A DNA stretch of 46,227 nucleotides from Thermoplasmatales archaeon UBA509 (GTDB taxonomy: Archaea > Thermoplasmatota > Thermoplasmata > Thermoplasmatales > Thermoplasmataceae), in NCBI GenBank assembly GCA_002498845.1, contig DAJC01000037.1, positions 1 through 46,227 of the forward strand, given 5' to 3'. Position 1 is the stretch's first letter; each line of letters starts with the position of its first letter. Positions 14,885-23,899 of this stretch are shown here, piece by piece. The translations under genes were made by a program, and so were the position numbers. The notes beneath the pieces were generated by a model. That model made no database searches. It saw only the letters and a list, made by a program, of their open reading frames with translations, and was not told the DNA's origin.

Positions 14885-15610
14885 TCAATGCCTCCTGAAT
14901 AAACTCTGGAACTCATACTTGACCATGCTTCCCCTCAGCTTCTGGATGGCGTATGATGGATCCACTCCCTTGGGGCATGCTTCTGTACATTCACCAACGA
15001 AATGGCACCTTGATGTTCCTTCTGGCCCACTGGCAATCTCGAGCCTGTATTTCGCCCCCTGGTCCCTGCTGTCTGCCACGTATCTCCAGATTGCAGTCAG
15101 CGGTGCGGGACCAAGATAATCTGGATCGGAACCTTCAATTGGACATGCCGCCATGCAGATACCGCATTTGATGCACATGGAGTAATCAATGAATTCGTCA
15201 AATTGTGCCGGCGTCTGCAGTATTTCAGATTCGTATTTTCCATTCTCGTCGTCCCGTATAATGTAAGGTTTCACTTCCTTGTATTTGCCGAAAAAGCCTT
15301 CCATGTCCACAGCAAGGTCTCTGATGACCTTATAGTGCTTCATTGGCGCAACCTTGACCTTATCAGATTTCAGGCTTTCAATGGTCGTGGAGCAGGCCAT
15401 ATGGGGCTTGCCGTCTATTTCCATTCCGCAGCTTCCACAGATCTCCATCCTGCACGAATACCTGAATGAGAGGCTGGGATCCATATTCTCCTTGATGTAA
15501 AGGAGTGCTTCCAGAACCGTTGAAACTTTATCCTTTGGGACATTGAACGACTGCAGCTTCTGGTTGCCTTTCTCATCCGTTCTTGTGACTTCTACTACGA
15601 GTTCTTCCAT
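14885..15610 (-). CDS. sdhB: Succinate dehydrogenase iron-sulfur subunit
   Basis: The 241-aa product carries three clusters: a 2Fe-2S site (SCRMEICGSCGMEIDGK), a 4Fe-4S site (CIKCGICMAACP) and the third site SRCHFVGECTEACPKG, expected to bind 3Fe-4S. It passes electrons from the flavin subunit to the quinone. The ATG at 15610 is favoured over the GTG at 15619 because TGAGGTG, overlapping the sdhA stop, sits as a ribosome binding site before it. Length is normal. Confidence 0.93.
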   Translation of the reverse strand: MEELVVEVTRTDEKGNQKLQSFNVPKDKVSTVLEALLYIKENMDPSLSFRYSCRMEICGSCGMEIDGKPHMACSTTIESLKSDKVKVAPMKHYKVIRDLAVDMEGFFGKYKEVKPYIIRDDENGKYESEILQTPAQFDEFIDYSMCIKCGICMAACPIEGSDPDYLGPAPLTAIWRYVADSRDQGAKYRLEIASGPEGTSRCHFVGECTEACPKGVDPSYAIQKLRGSMVKYEFQSLFRRH

Positions 15611-15620
15611 ATTATGCACC

Positions 15621-17321
15621 TCAGTATGACCTCACAGTTGGCTGCCACTTGGTTACAACAACAGGCCTGTATGTTAATACCGGTCCATCCTTGGAGTATG
15701 TGGCTATGGTATGCTTCATGAAGTTGGCGTCATCGCGATCCGGGAAATCCCGCCTGTAATGTGCTCCCCTGCTCTCGGTTCTCTGAAGGGCGCCGGCGGT
15801 GATGATTTCTGCAAGATCAAGCATAAACCCTACCTCAAATGCCCATTCCAGTTCCAGATTGAATGTAGATGCCTTATCCTGAATGGTGATCTTTTCATAT
15901 CTTTCCTTCAGGGCCGCTATGTTCTTCAGGCTGTTTCTCAGCGGGTCCGCTGTTCTGAATACTCCAACATTCTTATCCATGTTGATTCTGAGATCTTCCC
16001 TGATCTTGGCGATGTTTTCTCCTCCATCTCTCTTGAGCATATCTTCCCAGATCCTCTTTTCCTCGTCATTGACCTGCGCCACGTCGAGATCCGGTACCGA
16101 ATGTGAAACGGCCCACTCTGCTGCAGCTATTCCTGCAACGTTGCCAAGTGCAAGGCATTCGTTCGTGGAATTTGATCCTAGCCGGTTTGCACCGTGAATG
16201 CTTACACAGGCGTTCTCTCCTGCAACGAACACTCCAGGTACTGTTGTGGTGGTTTTTACGTTGGAATCTATACCGCCCATTGTATAATGGGTTGCGGGGT
16301 GCACCGGGACAAGTTCGGTGTGGGCGTCAATGCCATTGAACTTCTTTGCTATTTCAGTAATCATTGGGAGTCGCTCATCCAGCTTATCCGCAATGTGCCG
16401 CATGTCCAGGTAAACGTATTCCATATCGCCGTATTCGCCCTTAACGCCACGGCCTGCTTCGATCTCCCACATAATCGCCCTTGAAACCACATCTCTGGAT
16501 GCCGTCTCGAATTTATGTGGAGCGTAGGTTCCCATGAATCTTTCTTTTTTGCTGTTAAGAAGATATCCGCCCTCAGCTCTTGCTGCCTCTGTTATGAGGA
16601 TCCCGGATGGTACAAGGCCTGTTGGATGAAACTGTATGAATTCCATATCTTTCAAAGGTATTCCTGCTCTGTAGGCTATACCATCCCCATCTCCAGTCAC
16701 TGAATGGGCATATGTGGCAAACTGGTAAAGCCTGCCGGCGCCACCCATTGCAAAAATAAGTGCCTTTCCCTGGAATACGACGAAATTTCCAGTCCTGAGA
16801 TCTATTGTGGTTACGGAATTCAGCTGACCCCCATTGAGAATCAGTTTGGTCGCAAAATACTCGTTGTAGAAATGAATATTATATCTCATAGCCCTACTGA
16901 ACAGGGTCTGCATTACATGAAAACCTGTTTTGTCTGCGGCGAAGGTTGCCCGAGGAAAACTCAGAGCACCAAAATCTCTCTGTGATATTGTTCCATCCGG
17001 GTTTCGGCTCCAGGGGCATCCCCAGTGATCTGTGGTATAAATCTGCTCAGGCACGAGTCTTACAAATTCTTCAATGGCATCCTGGTCGCCAAGATAATCA
17101 CTGCCCTTTATGGTGTCAAAGGAATGAAGGTCGAAGGAATCCTTTGGATTCAGGACGGCACTTGTACCGCCTTCAGCCGAAACAGAATGAGACCTTAAGG
17201 GATAAAGTTTTGATACCAGCCCTACTGATAATTTCGGATTATATTCTGCTGCAGCTATGGCAGCACGAAGACCAGCCATTCCTCCACCAAGAATTAAAAC
17301 GTCTTCCTTTATTTTTTCCAA
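15621..17321 (-). CDS. sdhA: Succinate dehydrogenase flavoprotein subunit
   Basis: The 566-aa product begins with a dinucleotide-binding GGGMAGLRAA and has the covalent-FAD histidine context LRSHSVSAEGG (His45). Further on are HPTGLVPSG, the substrate-site RAEGGYLLN and SRDVVSRA, and HPATHYTMGG. It oxidises succinate to fumarate in the citric acid cycle. It is first in sdhABCD. The start is TTG at 17321; no ATG lies near it. TATATTAAT about 27 nt upstream fits a leaderless transcript, with another TATAAAA-like element further up near 17366. Confidence 0.95.
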   Translation of the reverse strand: MEKIKEDVLILGGGMAGLRAAIAAAEYNPKLSVGLVSKLYPLRSHSVSAEGGTSAVLNPKDSFDLHSFDTIKGSDYLGDQDAIEEFVRLVPEQIYTTDHWGCPWSRNPDGTISQRDFGALSFPRATFAADKTGFHVMQTLFSRAMRYNIHFYNEYFATKLILNGGQLNSVTTIDLRTGNFVVFQGKALIFAMGGAGRLYQFATYAHSVTGDGDGIAYRAGIPLKDMEFIQFHPTGLVPSGILITEAARAEGGYLLNSKKERFMGTYAPHKFETASRDVVSRAIMWEIEAGRGVKGEYGDMEYVYLDMRHIADKLDERLPMITEIAKKFNGIDAHTELVPVHPATHYTMGGIDSNVKTTTTVPGVFVAGENACVSIHGANRLGSNSTNECLALGNVAGIAAAEWAVSHSVPDLDVAQVNDEEKRIWEDMLKRDGGENIAKIREDLRINMDKNVGVFRTADPLRNSLKNIAALKERYEKITIQDKASTFNLELEWAFEVGFMLDLAEIITAGALQRTESRGAHYRRDFPDRDDANFMKHTIATYSKDGPVLTYRPVVVTKWQPTVRSY

Positions 17322-17340
17322 TTGAAATCGTATTAGGATG

Positions 17341-17900
17341 ATTTCTATTAATATAGTTTTTTTTATAGATTCTACGGTGTGCCGCAGTCATAAACAACGC
17401 ATTTTCAAATTTTTTTCACCTGTCATGATGCTGGGACTTTCACGCAATGATAGATGCATTAGGTAGCGTCATTCCCACCGGAAATTCTTTCCTGTGAAAA
17501 GTCAGTTAACTTTTTGCGTGTTCATCCCTCAGCCTTTGTATAATTTATGCCGTAGTTTTTGGACCTAGCAAAACCTCCGTATCTCTCTTGAAATCCCGGA
17601 CATGGTCTCATCCGAGAATAACATTTATCCACCCGAATTTTGCTCAATCCAATTCCATAGCCGGTATTCGCTTGCAATATTTTGCGCAGGAGACTTGGAA
17701 GAATTTGCCACGAAACGCAATGCAGGAGAAGACCTGTGAAGTACCTTCTTGAATCAGAAATCAGAAAGGATTGGGTGTAAATTAGACGAAGGTTAACTGT
17801 TCTAGACCTCGTAGAACTCAAGGCCTAATGAAGCTGGTCTTTAACCGTGGTAGAGTAATTTATTTCACAGGTTAATGGATAACACCATACATCATGCCCT
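17341..17900. other. Gene-poor stretch upstream of sdhA, possible decayed sequence
   Basis: These 560 bp hold the sdhA promoter region at the left. The rest has no well-supported gene. A leftward 99-aa frame (17522-17821) is Arg/Ser/Cys-rich and looks like either chance or a broken remnant; I found no match to a known transposase that I would defend. Confidence 0.35.
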
Positions 17901-18350
17901 TCATTTTCTACGTGATTCTAGCTTATACTTGCAATAAGCGTAGAGTGCGTCATAGACGGGAAATTGCTTATCCATGTTTTCATGATCATTCTTCGATATC
18001 AACCTAAAACCCTGTGCGATGGATTTCAGACCCGGCGATTCTGGTACTGCCATAGCTTCGTGAGCATCAGCTGCCCTGACGATCTTTGCAAATTCCTTAA
18101 GAGCAGGATCAGACAGTTTGTATTTTCTCATAACAGCGTCAAATGTTACTCTCTCCTCGCCATCCTCATAGTAGTGATTGAGTTCCGCTCCCTCCACATC
18201 AAATGGAATTGCTGAAAGTTCTCTGGAATCTTTCATAACTTCACCCGCCGGCACAAAGATGAACTCGGGATTTTCGTCTATAAATCTGGAAATCAGCCAT
18301 GGGCAGGCTATTCTATCTATTGCGGCCTTCTCCCTTGTTATCCACTTCAT
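17901..18350 (-). CDS. ChrB C-terminal-domain protein (chromate resistance family)
   Basis: The 149-aa product is the ChrB_C domain on its own: KWITREKAAIDRIACPWLI, FVPAGEV, IPFDVEGAELNHYYEDGE, TFDAVMRKY and IVRAADAHE are characteristic. In bacteria ChrB has an N-terminal regulatory domain and sits with the ChrA chromate pump; here neither is next to it. Stand-alone versions are common in archaea with unknown role. It has a TATA element near 18380, so the ATG at 18350 may be leaderless. A role in metal or oxidant stress is possible. Confidence 0.82.
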   Translation of the reverse strand: MKWITREKAAIDRIACPWLISRFIDENPEFIFVPAGEVMKDSRELSAIPFDVEGAELNHYYEDGEERVTFDAVMRKYKLSDPALKEFAKIVRAADAHEAMAVPESPGLKSIAQGFRLISKNDHENMDKQFPVYDALYAYCKYKLESRRK

Positions 18351-18637
18351 GTTATCAAATGCGTACCATTTGCTTGATTATAAGACGTTCGGAACGTATA
18401 CACATTCCGCCTTTCTCTTTTTTCCATTTGTACTGAAATCTTGTTTTCTCCGGGAATATCAGAATCAGGACAGCATACCGGCCCATGAGAATTAGCCCCA
18501 AGAGAAACAGAAGCAGATAATTTTCTTAACCGCACCTGGTACACCACTCGTGAACTGCACGTGAGATTAGGCATGCAGGAAGTAATCTTCTGCTGCATTA
18601 ATGCCATTGCAGGGCAAAATTGAGTGCCCCCATAATA

Positions 18638-18692
18638 TTTTTATACTAAATTGTAATCTATCGTTGTCAACTAATGGTTGACAACAGGAGGA
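18638..18692 (+). promoter_or_regulatory. hsp20 promoter with 9-bp inverted-repeat operator and ribosome binding site
   Basis: TTTTTATA (18638-18645) is the TATA box; the predicted transcription start about 25 nt later falls in the inverted repeat GTTGTCAAC (18663-18671), 5 nt, GTTGACAAC (18677-18685), whose arms are perfect. AGGAGGA (18686-18692) is the ribosome binding site before ATG 18699. A repressor on the inverted repeat would cover the transcription start. Confidence 0.8.
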
Positions 18693-18698
18693 TAAAAT

Positions 18699-19262
18699 AT
18701 GGCAATAAGAAGAAAGAGGGATGAAGACGACTGGAGAACCCCCTGGGACGAAGAATTTGATGACATGTTCCGGGACTTTGGCTTCGACTTTGACAGATTC
18801 AATGACAGGCTGATGAGGATATGGGACAGGTTCCTCAAGGATCCGGATGTTAAAACCTACGGACCATACGTGTATGGTTTCTCCTACAAAATTGGCCCAG
18901 ACGGTAAGCCGGTATTCGAGGAATTCGGCAATGTGCCCAGAAACATGATACCTGGTGCCTCAGAGGCTGTTGAAAGGGATGTCAGGGAACCAATGACTGA
19001 TTTCAACGAGGACAAGAACAAGGTATACCTCACCTATGAGCTTCCAGGCATATCCAAGGAGGACATCGAGCTGAATGTCTCTGAAAGGAATGTCACCATA
19101 AATGTGCGCAACGGACCAAGGAAGTACTACAAGAGCATGGACTTTGAGTACGATATCAAGCCGGAAACTGCAAAGGCAAAGTTCACCAACGGAATACTTG
19201 ATCTGACAATTGACAAAGTTGACGGTGACAAGACCAGCGGAAAGAAGATCCAGATAGAGTGA
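18699..19262 (+). CDS. Small heat shock protein, Hsp20/alpha-crystallin family
   Basis: The 187-aa product has a long, very acidic and aromatic N-terminus (DDMFRDFGFDFDRFNDRL) and then an alpha-crystallin domain from about residue 103: VYLTYELPGISKEDIELNVS, a short loop, and FTNGILDLTIDK. Hsp20 proteins are ATP-independent holdases that assemble into oligomers. The usual C-terminal I-x-I/V tail appears as IQIE at the end. It is co-transcribed with a downstream regulator 6 bp later and controlled by a strong operator, indicating heat-inducible expression. Confidence 0.93.
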   Translation: MAIRRKRDEDDWRTPWDEEFDDMFRDFGFDFDRFNDRLMRIWDRFLKDPDVKTYGPYVYGFSYKIGPDGKPVFEEFGNVPRNMIPGASEAVERDVREPMTDFNEDKNKVYLTYELPGISKEDIELNVSERNVTINVRNGPRKYYKSMDFEYDIKPETAKAKFTNGILDLTIDKVDGDKTSGKKIQIE

Positions 19263-19268
19263 TGGGAA

Positions 19269-19877
19269 ATGATTGACGATGACCTTGAGGCTTTCATAAG
19301 TGCAATAGAGAACTCAACCCGCAGAGAAATACTGAGGAGCCTCATCATCGATCAGTCTTATGCCCTGCAGATCAGCAGGATCATAGGTGTTTCACAGCAG
19401 GCCATCAATAAACAGCTGGATCTGCTGGAGAAGGCAAACCTGATTTCATCTGCAGGGTATGCGCCCAGCAATCTCGGCGCCAGGAGAAAAATTTACAGGC
19501 CCACGGGATTCTCCACCCTTGTGGCGGATTATTCCCGCAATTTTATAACGGTCAAAAGATATGAAATCCCACTTGAGCCCAACAGTATGGAAGAACGGGA
19601 GAATATTCACATAGAAAAACCATCAGAACTTCTGAAGAAGATAGGTGATGTGGACCACCAGATTGACGAACTCATGAGAGACAGAAATAAGCTCATTGCA
19701 ATAAAGGACCATCTCATGGGAAAGATAAACTCATACATATCAACAATGGTGCCCGATCCCACCTCCAGGCTGGTTCTCATATATTATGTGGACAGTATGG
19801 ATCCGGAATATGTTAGCCGGAAACTGAATTTGCCACTCAACCTTGTTATGCAGATTGTGGAAACATATTTCAGATAG
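19269..19877 (+). CDS. Winged-helix transcriptional regulator, likely hsp20 repressor
   Basis: The 202-aa product has an ArsR-type winged helix in the first 85 residues: STRREILRSLI, then the recognition region ISRIIGVSQQAINKQLDLLEKANLI. A second region with a coiled-coil-like stretch (about 115-150) and a C-terminal domain follow. It is 6 bp after hsp20 in the same operon. Archaeal heat-shock repressors such as Phr and HSR1 are winged-helix proteins acting on their own and hsp20 promoters, so it probably binds the inverted repeat at 18663-18685. That link is inferred from position. Confidence 0.78.
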   Translation: MIDDDLEAFISAIENSTRREILRSLIIDQSYALQISRIIGVSQQAINKQLDLLEKANLISSAGYAPSNLGARRKIYRPTGFSTLVADYSRNFITVKRYEIPLEPNSMEERENIHIEKPSELLKKIGDVDHQIDELMRDRNKLIAIKDHLMGKINSYISTMVPDPTSRLVLIYYVDSMDPEYVSRKLNLPLNLVMQIVETYFR

Positions 19878-19883
19878 GCACAC

Positions 19884-20648
19884 TCACTCTAACTTAGTGC
19901 AGAAAAGGCCCATAAATTCCGATTCTTTCTCGGTCAGATCTGCCGGGAAAATCAGGGAGGAAGGGCTTGTTTTCCAGCTTATTTTTGATAACTTTTCAAA
20001 GGTGCCGTATGAAAGGTTTTCTCCAGCCTGACTCACCCTGGAAGCGACCACAAACGTGGAATCATTCTTAACAACGCCGATACCGTGCCTTTCTTCAAGT
20101 TGTTTCAGGTAGCTGAAAGCCTCTTCAGGGTACATTGTGCGGTTATCCTTGAGATCAAGAAGAATTATGGTGTGAAAGCCCATCTGCCTGTTTCTCCCCA
20201 GCTTATCCAGCACGCTCCTTGGACTGAATCTTTCCGTCAGAAATGGAAGTGAAACAGGGGGCCCCATCCTGTAGGGGAGAAGCCCCACCTTTCCTGGCAG
20301 TGCTGTCAGGATTGAGGCATTTTCAACCACGTTCACCGCAACGCCAGCTGAAATGGCATCGAGGCGCAGCTGGTTATGTGTTGTGGCCGAGAGAGGATCA
20401 CCAGTTACAATGATACAGACATCATGATCTCTGGCTTCCATCAAAAGTTCAGCCGGATTCTCCATATCTTCCCGGCCCAGTGGAAAAATATGTTTGCTGG
20501 TGATTGATGATATCTCGCTGACTACTTCCGCCGGAGAGACTGACGTGTATGTCTCAAAATATATCCTCTCACATTTTGACAGGATTCTCATTTCCCCAAG
20601 GGTTACACTGTCAACACCCCGCAGGCCAATCCCGAGAATATGTATCAT
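19884..20648 (-). CDS. dphB: Diphthine synthase
   Basis: The 254-aa product begins HILGIGLRGVDSVTLGEMRI with YFETYTS soon after, hallmark of the tetrapyrrole-methylase-fold enzyme Dph5/DphB. Further motifs are VTGDPLSATTHNQLRLDA and LPYRMGPPVSLPF. It uses S-adenosylmethionine to methylate the modified histidine of elongation factor 2 during diphthamide synthesis. Length is normal. Its start lies one base after the enolase stop, so the two are co-transcribed. Confidence 0.95.
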   Translation of the reverse strand: MIHILGIGLRGVDSVTLGEMRILSKCERIYFETYTSVSPAEVVSEISSITSKHIFPLGREDMENPAELLMEARDHDVCIIVTGDPLSATTHNQLRLDAISAGVAVNVVENASILTALPGKVGLLPYRMGPPVSLPFLTERFSPRSVLDKLGRNRQMGFHTIILLDLKDNRTMYPEEAFSYLKQLEERHGIGVVKNDSTFVVASRVSQAGENLSYGTFEKLSKISWKTSPSSLIFPADLTEKESEFMGLFCTKLE

Positions 20649-20649
20649 A

Positions 20650-21867
20650 TCAGCTGCTGTTTATCTCTTCCTCTATCCTGATGAGTTCATTCAATTTAGC
20701 CAGTCTTTCTCCACCGATTGTACCTGTCTTTATGAATATGGACCCGAATGCCACCGAGAGATGCGCTGCAAAATCGTCTGTGGTTTCACCGCTTCTGTGG
20801 GAAACAGTGTTCCGAATTCCTGCCGCGGTTGCAAGGCGTACAGTCTCAGCAGTTCGTGAGAGCGAACCGATCTGGTTTACCTTTATGAGAATCCCATTGG
20901 TGGACTTCTTCTCTATCCCCATCTTGAGCCGCTCTGGATTTGTTGTATACAGATCATCGCCTACTACCAGGTTCTTCTGGGAGATCTTTTTGGTTATCTC
21001 GGCAAAGCCATCAAAATCTGTATCCACCATTGGGTCTTCTATGAAGTAGAAATCGTGGTCCCTGGAGAATGATACCGCATAGTCTATCTGCTGATCCCTT
21101 GTTTTTGGCCCGTCTTTGTATATGTATTTACCACCCTCATAGAATGAGTTGGCCGCAAAGTCCACTCCTTTGAGTATCCGCACATGGTACCTTGAAGATG
21201 TCTCCGAAACAGCCTGATGCATTATTTCCAGAGCTTCCTCATCGCTTATGTTCGCAGTCCATGCCTTCTCATCGCCAAGGCCAACACTTGTGCCCTTCAG
21301 CTTTTCAGACAGGATCTCCCCAATTCTTCTGTGGGTCATTGCGTTTATGTACGCTGACTGAATAAAAGTGTCTGCCTGAGCCGAAACTAGGAATTCCTGT
21401 ATTGTTGTGCCCTCTTTGGAGTGTTTTCCGCCACCGATTACATTTCCCATGGGTCTCGGGAGAGATCGTGCGAAAGCTCCTCCAACATAGCTGTACAGAG
21501 GTATTCCCAGATAGGAGGCTACAGCCCGGGCGTTAGCCACGGAAAGCGCTGTGGAAAGGTTTCCACCCACATTCTCCATGTATTCCGATCCATCTGTTTC
21601 CATTATGGTTCTGTCAAAGCCCGTCTGATCCATTGCGTTATATCCGATGAGTTTGGACCTCAGCTTCTCCTCGAAAAATTTTATGGCGCCATCCGGACCT
21701 GATTTGGGAAAAGCCTTCATCTCAGTGTCCCCGGTGCTGGCACCGGAAGGAGCAGAGCATCTTCCCATCACATCTTCAATGAATAAATCCACCTCTACCG
21801 TGAAGTTACCCCTGGAATCGATTATCTTCCTGACCCTTATGTCATCTATTGGCAGTTCGTTCATCAT
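20650..21867 (-). CDS. eno: Enolase (phosphopyruvate hydratase)
   Basis: The 405-aa product has enolase motifs in order: [34 protein letters not shown], metal ligands in [15 protein letters not shown] and [10 protein letters not shown], the catalytic lysine in [16 protein letters not shown], and [18 protein letters not shown]. It interconverts 2-phosphoglycerate and phosphoenolpyruvate in central carbon metabolism. Two adjacent Met codons give a small start ambiguity. It is followed by dphB. Confidence 0.96.
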   Translation of the reverse strand: MMNELPIDDIRVRKIIDSRGNFTVEVDLFIEDVMGRCSAPSGASTGDTEMKAFPKSGPDGAIKFFEEKLRSKLIGYNAMDQTGFDRTIMETDGSEYMENVGGNLSTALSVANARAVASYLGIPLYSYVGGAFARSLPRPMGNVIGGGKHSKEGTTIQEFLVSAQADTFIQSAYINAMTHRRIGEILSEKLKGTSVGLGDEKAWTANISDEEALEIMHQAVSETSSRYHVRILKGVDFAANSFYEGGKYIYKDGPKTRDQQIDYAVSFSRDHDFYFIEDPMVDTDFDGFAEITKKISQKNLVVGDDLYTTNPERLKMGIEKKSTNGILIKVNQIGSLSRTAETVRLATAAGIRNTVSHRSGETTDDFAAHLSVAFGSIFIKTGTIGGERLAKLNELIRIEEEINSS

Positions 21868-21901
21868 GAGTTGATCAGTGCTTCCGGCATCTTAAATTAT
21901 T

Positions 21902-22429
21902 TCATTGCTCAATCCTGTGCAGGTTGGTTTTATATCTTGAGGCAAAGCTGTTGTAGTTTGCCTTGTACTTTGTCCAAAGGTCCATGTAATCCTGGCTCAC
22001 ACTGCCTATTACCTTTGCTGGAACACCAACCGCAATGGCCTTCTCCGGAACCTCAAAGTTATTTTTCACAACTGCGCCCTCGCCTATTGCTGCCCATGTT
22101 CCTATGTGGGCAAAGTCAGATACCACAGCGCCCATGCCTATAACAACCCAGTCGGATATTTTTGGCGTATGTATAACGGACAGGTGCCCCACTGTAACAT
22201 GATTCCCTATAACAGTTGTTTCTCCCGGCCTTGCGTGTACAACAACATTATCCTCAATTGCACTGTAATCTCCAACAACTATCTTCCCGTAGTCTCCCCT
22301 CAAGACCGCACCAGGACCTACCCATACCTCTTTTCCAATGGTCACATCACCAATCACTGTTGCATCCGGGAAAACAAAAGCGCTTGCGTCAACCCTGGGC
22401 TCTCTGCCTTCAAATGTATATAACGCCAT
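21902..22429 (-). CDS. Gamma-class carbonic anhydrase-like hexapeptide protein
   Basis: The 175-aa product is a left-handed beta-helix protein built from hexapeptide repeats (VIGDVT IGKEVW VGPGAV). Histidines at 65 (VVVHARPGE), 82 and 87 (VGHLSVIHT) match the zinc-binding triad of gamma-carbonic anhydrases. Such trimeric enzymes hydrate carbon dioxide, but many relatives are uncharacterised, so activity is not certain. It lies in a leftward run between the sugar kinase and enolase. Confidence 0.85.
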   Translation of the reverse strand: MALYTFEGREPRVDASAFVFPDATVIGDVTIGKEVWVGPGAVLRGDYGKIVVGDYSAIEDNVVVHARPGETTVIGNHVTVGHLSVIHTPKISDWVVIGMGAVVSDFAHIGTWAAIGEGAVVKNNFEVPEKAIAVGVPAKVIGSVSQDYMDLWTKYKANYNSFASRYKTNLHRIEQ

Positions 22430-22450
22430 TGTACCTGATCTCCTGGCGGA

Positions 22451-23365
22451 TTAATCTTTTTGTGGAATGATCAGGTCCTCAGCCTCTGATTGGAATATAT
22501 CAAAAATATCAGATGCAGTATAATTGAATTCCCGCAGTGGTTTCTGTACAGCCAGTCCGGAAACTATTGAGCCCACTGCGCAGCTGTGGGCCATGTCCAA
22601 TCCCCTGTAAATGCCAAGGTAGAAGCCAGCCCTGTAGGCGTCTCCTGCACCGATTGTGTCAAACACAACTTCGGATTTCCTTGACTTTATTTCCGTCCTG
22701 CCGTTGGATCCATACAGCGTTGACCCACTTGCGCCTCTGGTGACAATGGTCTCCGGCGTCATACCAATTACCTGCTCCTCAGGTAAGCCCAGAATTTTTG
22801 ACGCAACAGAAAGCTCGTGTTCATTTAAAATCCAAAGACTGCTGGCTGAAGCCATCCGGATTATGTCATCCCGTGAATATCTGTAGGATATTTCCTGGCC
22901 TGGATCAAAAACCTTCTTTCCCTTTATATTTTCTGCAACGTTAATATAATCGTCCTGCGGACCGGTACCAAGGTGAATCCACCTGTACTCTGAATCTTCT
23001 TTGAGAACAGCTTTGGAGAACGGCTCATCCATGGGACCCTGGTAAATATAATAGACCTGATCTTTGCCGTCCGTGGCAGAATAACAAATTGGGCCGTAAT
23101 CCCCGGATATGTAAATGTGTTCAGTATCTATATCCCTTGAATCCAGGAACTCCAGGAACTTACCATGTGAGTTCCGGGATACGGCAGAATAAAGATGGAA
23201 GGGTACTCCCAGAGAAGATGCAACGACTGCGAAATTTCCGGCGGTACCCCCGTAGTTTTCCTCATGATGCTGGATATTAACCGATCCCCTGCATGGCAGC
23301 GATGGAACACGCATAACAACATCTATGTTGAGGTGACCGAAAAAGGCCAGAAAATTTTCTTCCAT
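22451..23365 (-). CDS. PfkB-family carbohydrate kinase
   Basis: The 304-aa product has the ribokinase fold: FFGHLNIDVVMRVPSLP at the N-terminus, ENYGGTAGNFAVVASSLG (substrate and first family signature) and TIGAGDAYRAGFYLG near the C-terminus, with the anion hole and catalytic Asp. It phosphorylates a sugar or nucleoside; the substrate cannot be told from sequence. Archaeal members include ADP-dependent and ATP-dependent fructose-6-phosphate or nucleoside kinases. A TATA-like element near 23390 fits its own leaderless promoter. Confidence 0.85.
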   Translation of the reverse strand: MEENFLAFFGHLNIDVVMRVPSLPCRGSVNIQHHEENYGGTAGNFAVVASSLGVPFHLYSAVSRNSHGKFLEFLDSRDIDTEHIYISGDYGPICYSATDGKDQVYYIYQGPMDEPFSKAVLKEDSEYRWIHLGTGPQDDYINVAENIKGKKVFDPGQEISYRYSRDDIIRMASASSLWILNEHELSVASKILGLPEEQVIGMTPETIVTRGASGSTLYGSNGRTEIKSRKSEVVFDTIGAGDAYRAGFYLGIYRGLDMAHSCAVGSIVSGLAVQKPLREFNYTASDIFDIFQSEAEDLIIPQKD

Positions 23366-23464
23366 GCTCTGGAATTACCCTTACATTAATAAGATTCCCA
23401 AAAGGAGATTGGAAGACAGCACCCGATTGCGCTAAAAATGCTTGGTTCTTTCCATAGACGCAGC

Positions 23465-23899
23465 TCAAAGTGATAATTGAACCCGTATCATTTTTTTGAA
23501 CATATGGGGCACAAGATTTTCCGGAGTTTCGTCGGGAAATGGCTCATTCACAGGTTCCAGTAGTCCTCCAGTGCTTTGCATGAATGCCATCAGATCACTC
23601 TCATTGTCATAGACAACCGTAATCCCCCTGGTGTCTGGTCCGATTCCTGCAGATACTATGGCATTTGATATCTGCGGTTCACCAGCAACCAGCATCATGA
23701 AAAGAGATTCTTTGAGTCTGATGCGTGATTGCGACTGAAGTCTTTCTGCCCTGTGGAATGATATGAGAATTTGCTCCCTGGAGACCACTCTATTTGAATC
23801 AAGAATACAAAAAAATCCAGTATGATTTCTCTTCACAAATGTTTCAGGTGACGGGATTTGTCTTCCCGCCAGTTTGAATGATTTCAGCTCAGGCTGCAT
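23465..23899 (-). CDS. cgi121: KEOPS complex subunit Cgi121
   Basis: The 144-aa product matches the Cgi121 pattern: NRVVSREQILISFHRAERLQ, a helical segment, LVAGEPQISNAIVSAGIGPDT and then ITVVYDN. Cgi121 binds the CCA end of tRNA and, with Kae1, Bud32 and Pcc1, helps make the N6-threonylcarbamoyladenosine base at position 37. The match is by pattern, not strong identity. It overlaps the end of lonB by 11 nt, so the two are translationally coupled; other KEOPS genes are not in the window. Confidence 0.75.
   Translation of the reverse strand: MQPELKSFKLAGRQIPSPETFVKRNHTGFFCILDSNRVVSREQILISFHRAERLQSQSRIRLKESLFMMLVAGEPQISNAIVSAGIGPDTRGITVVYDNESDLMAFMQSTGGLLEPVNEPFPDETPENLVPHMFKKMIRVQLSL

Noticed and set aside
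17522..17821. Leftward 99-aa frame, thought of as a transposase remnant
   Set aside because: No catalytic motif of any transposase family could be placed; kept only as an unexplained tract.
18347..18607. Leftward 86-aa frame upstream of the ChrB-type gene
   Set aside because: It overlaps the ChrB promoter and start, and its composition is non-coding in appearance.
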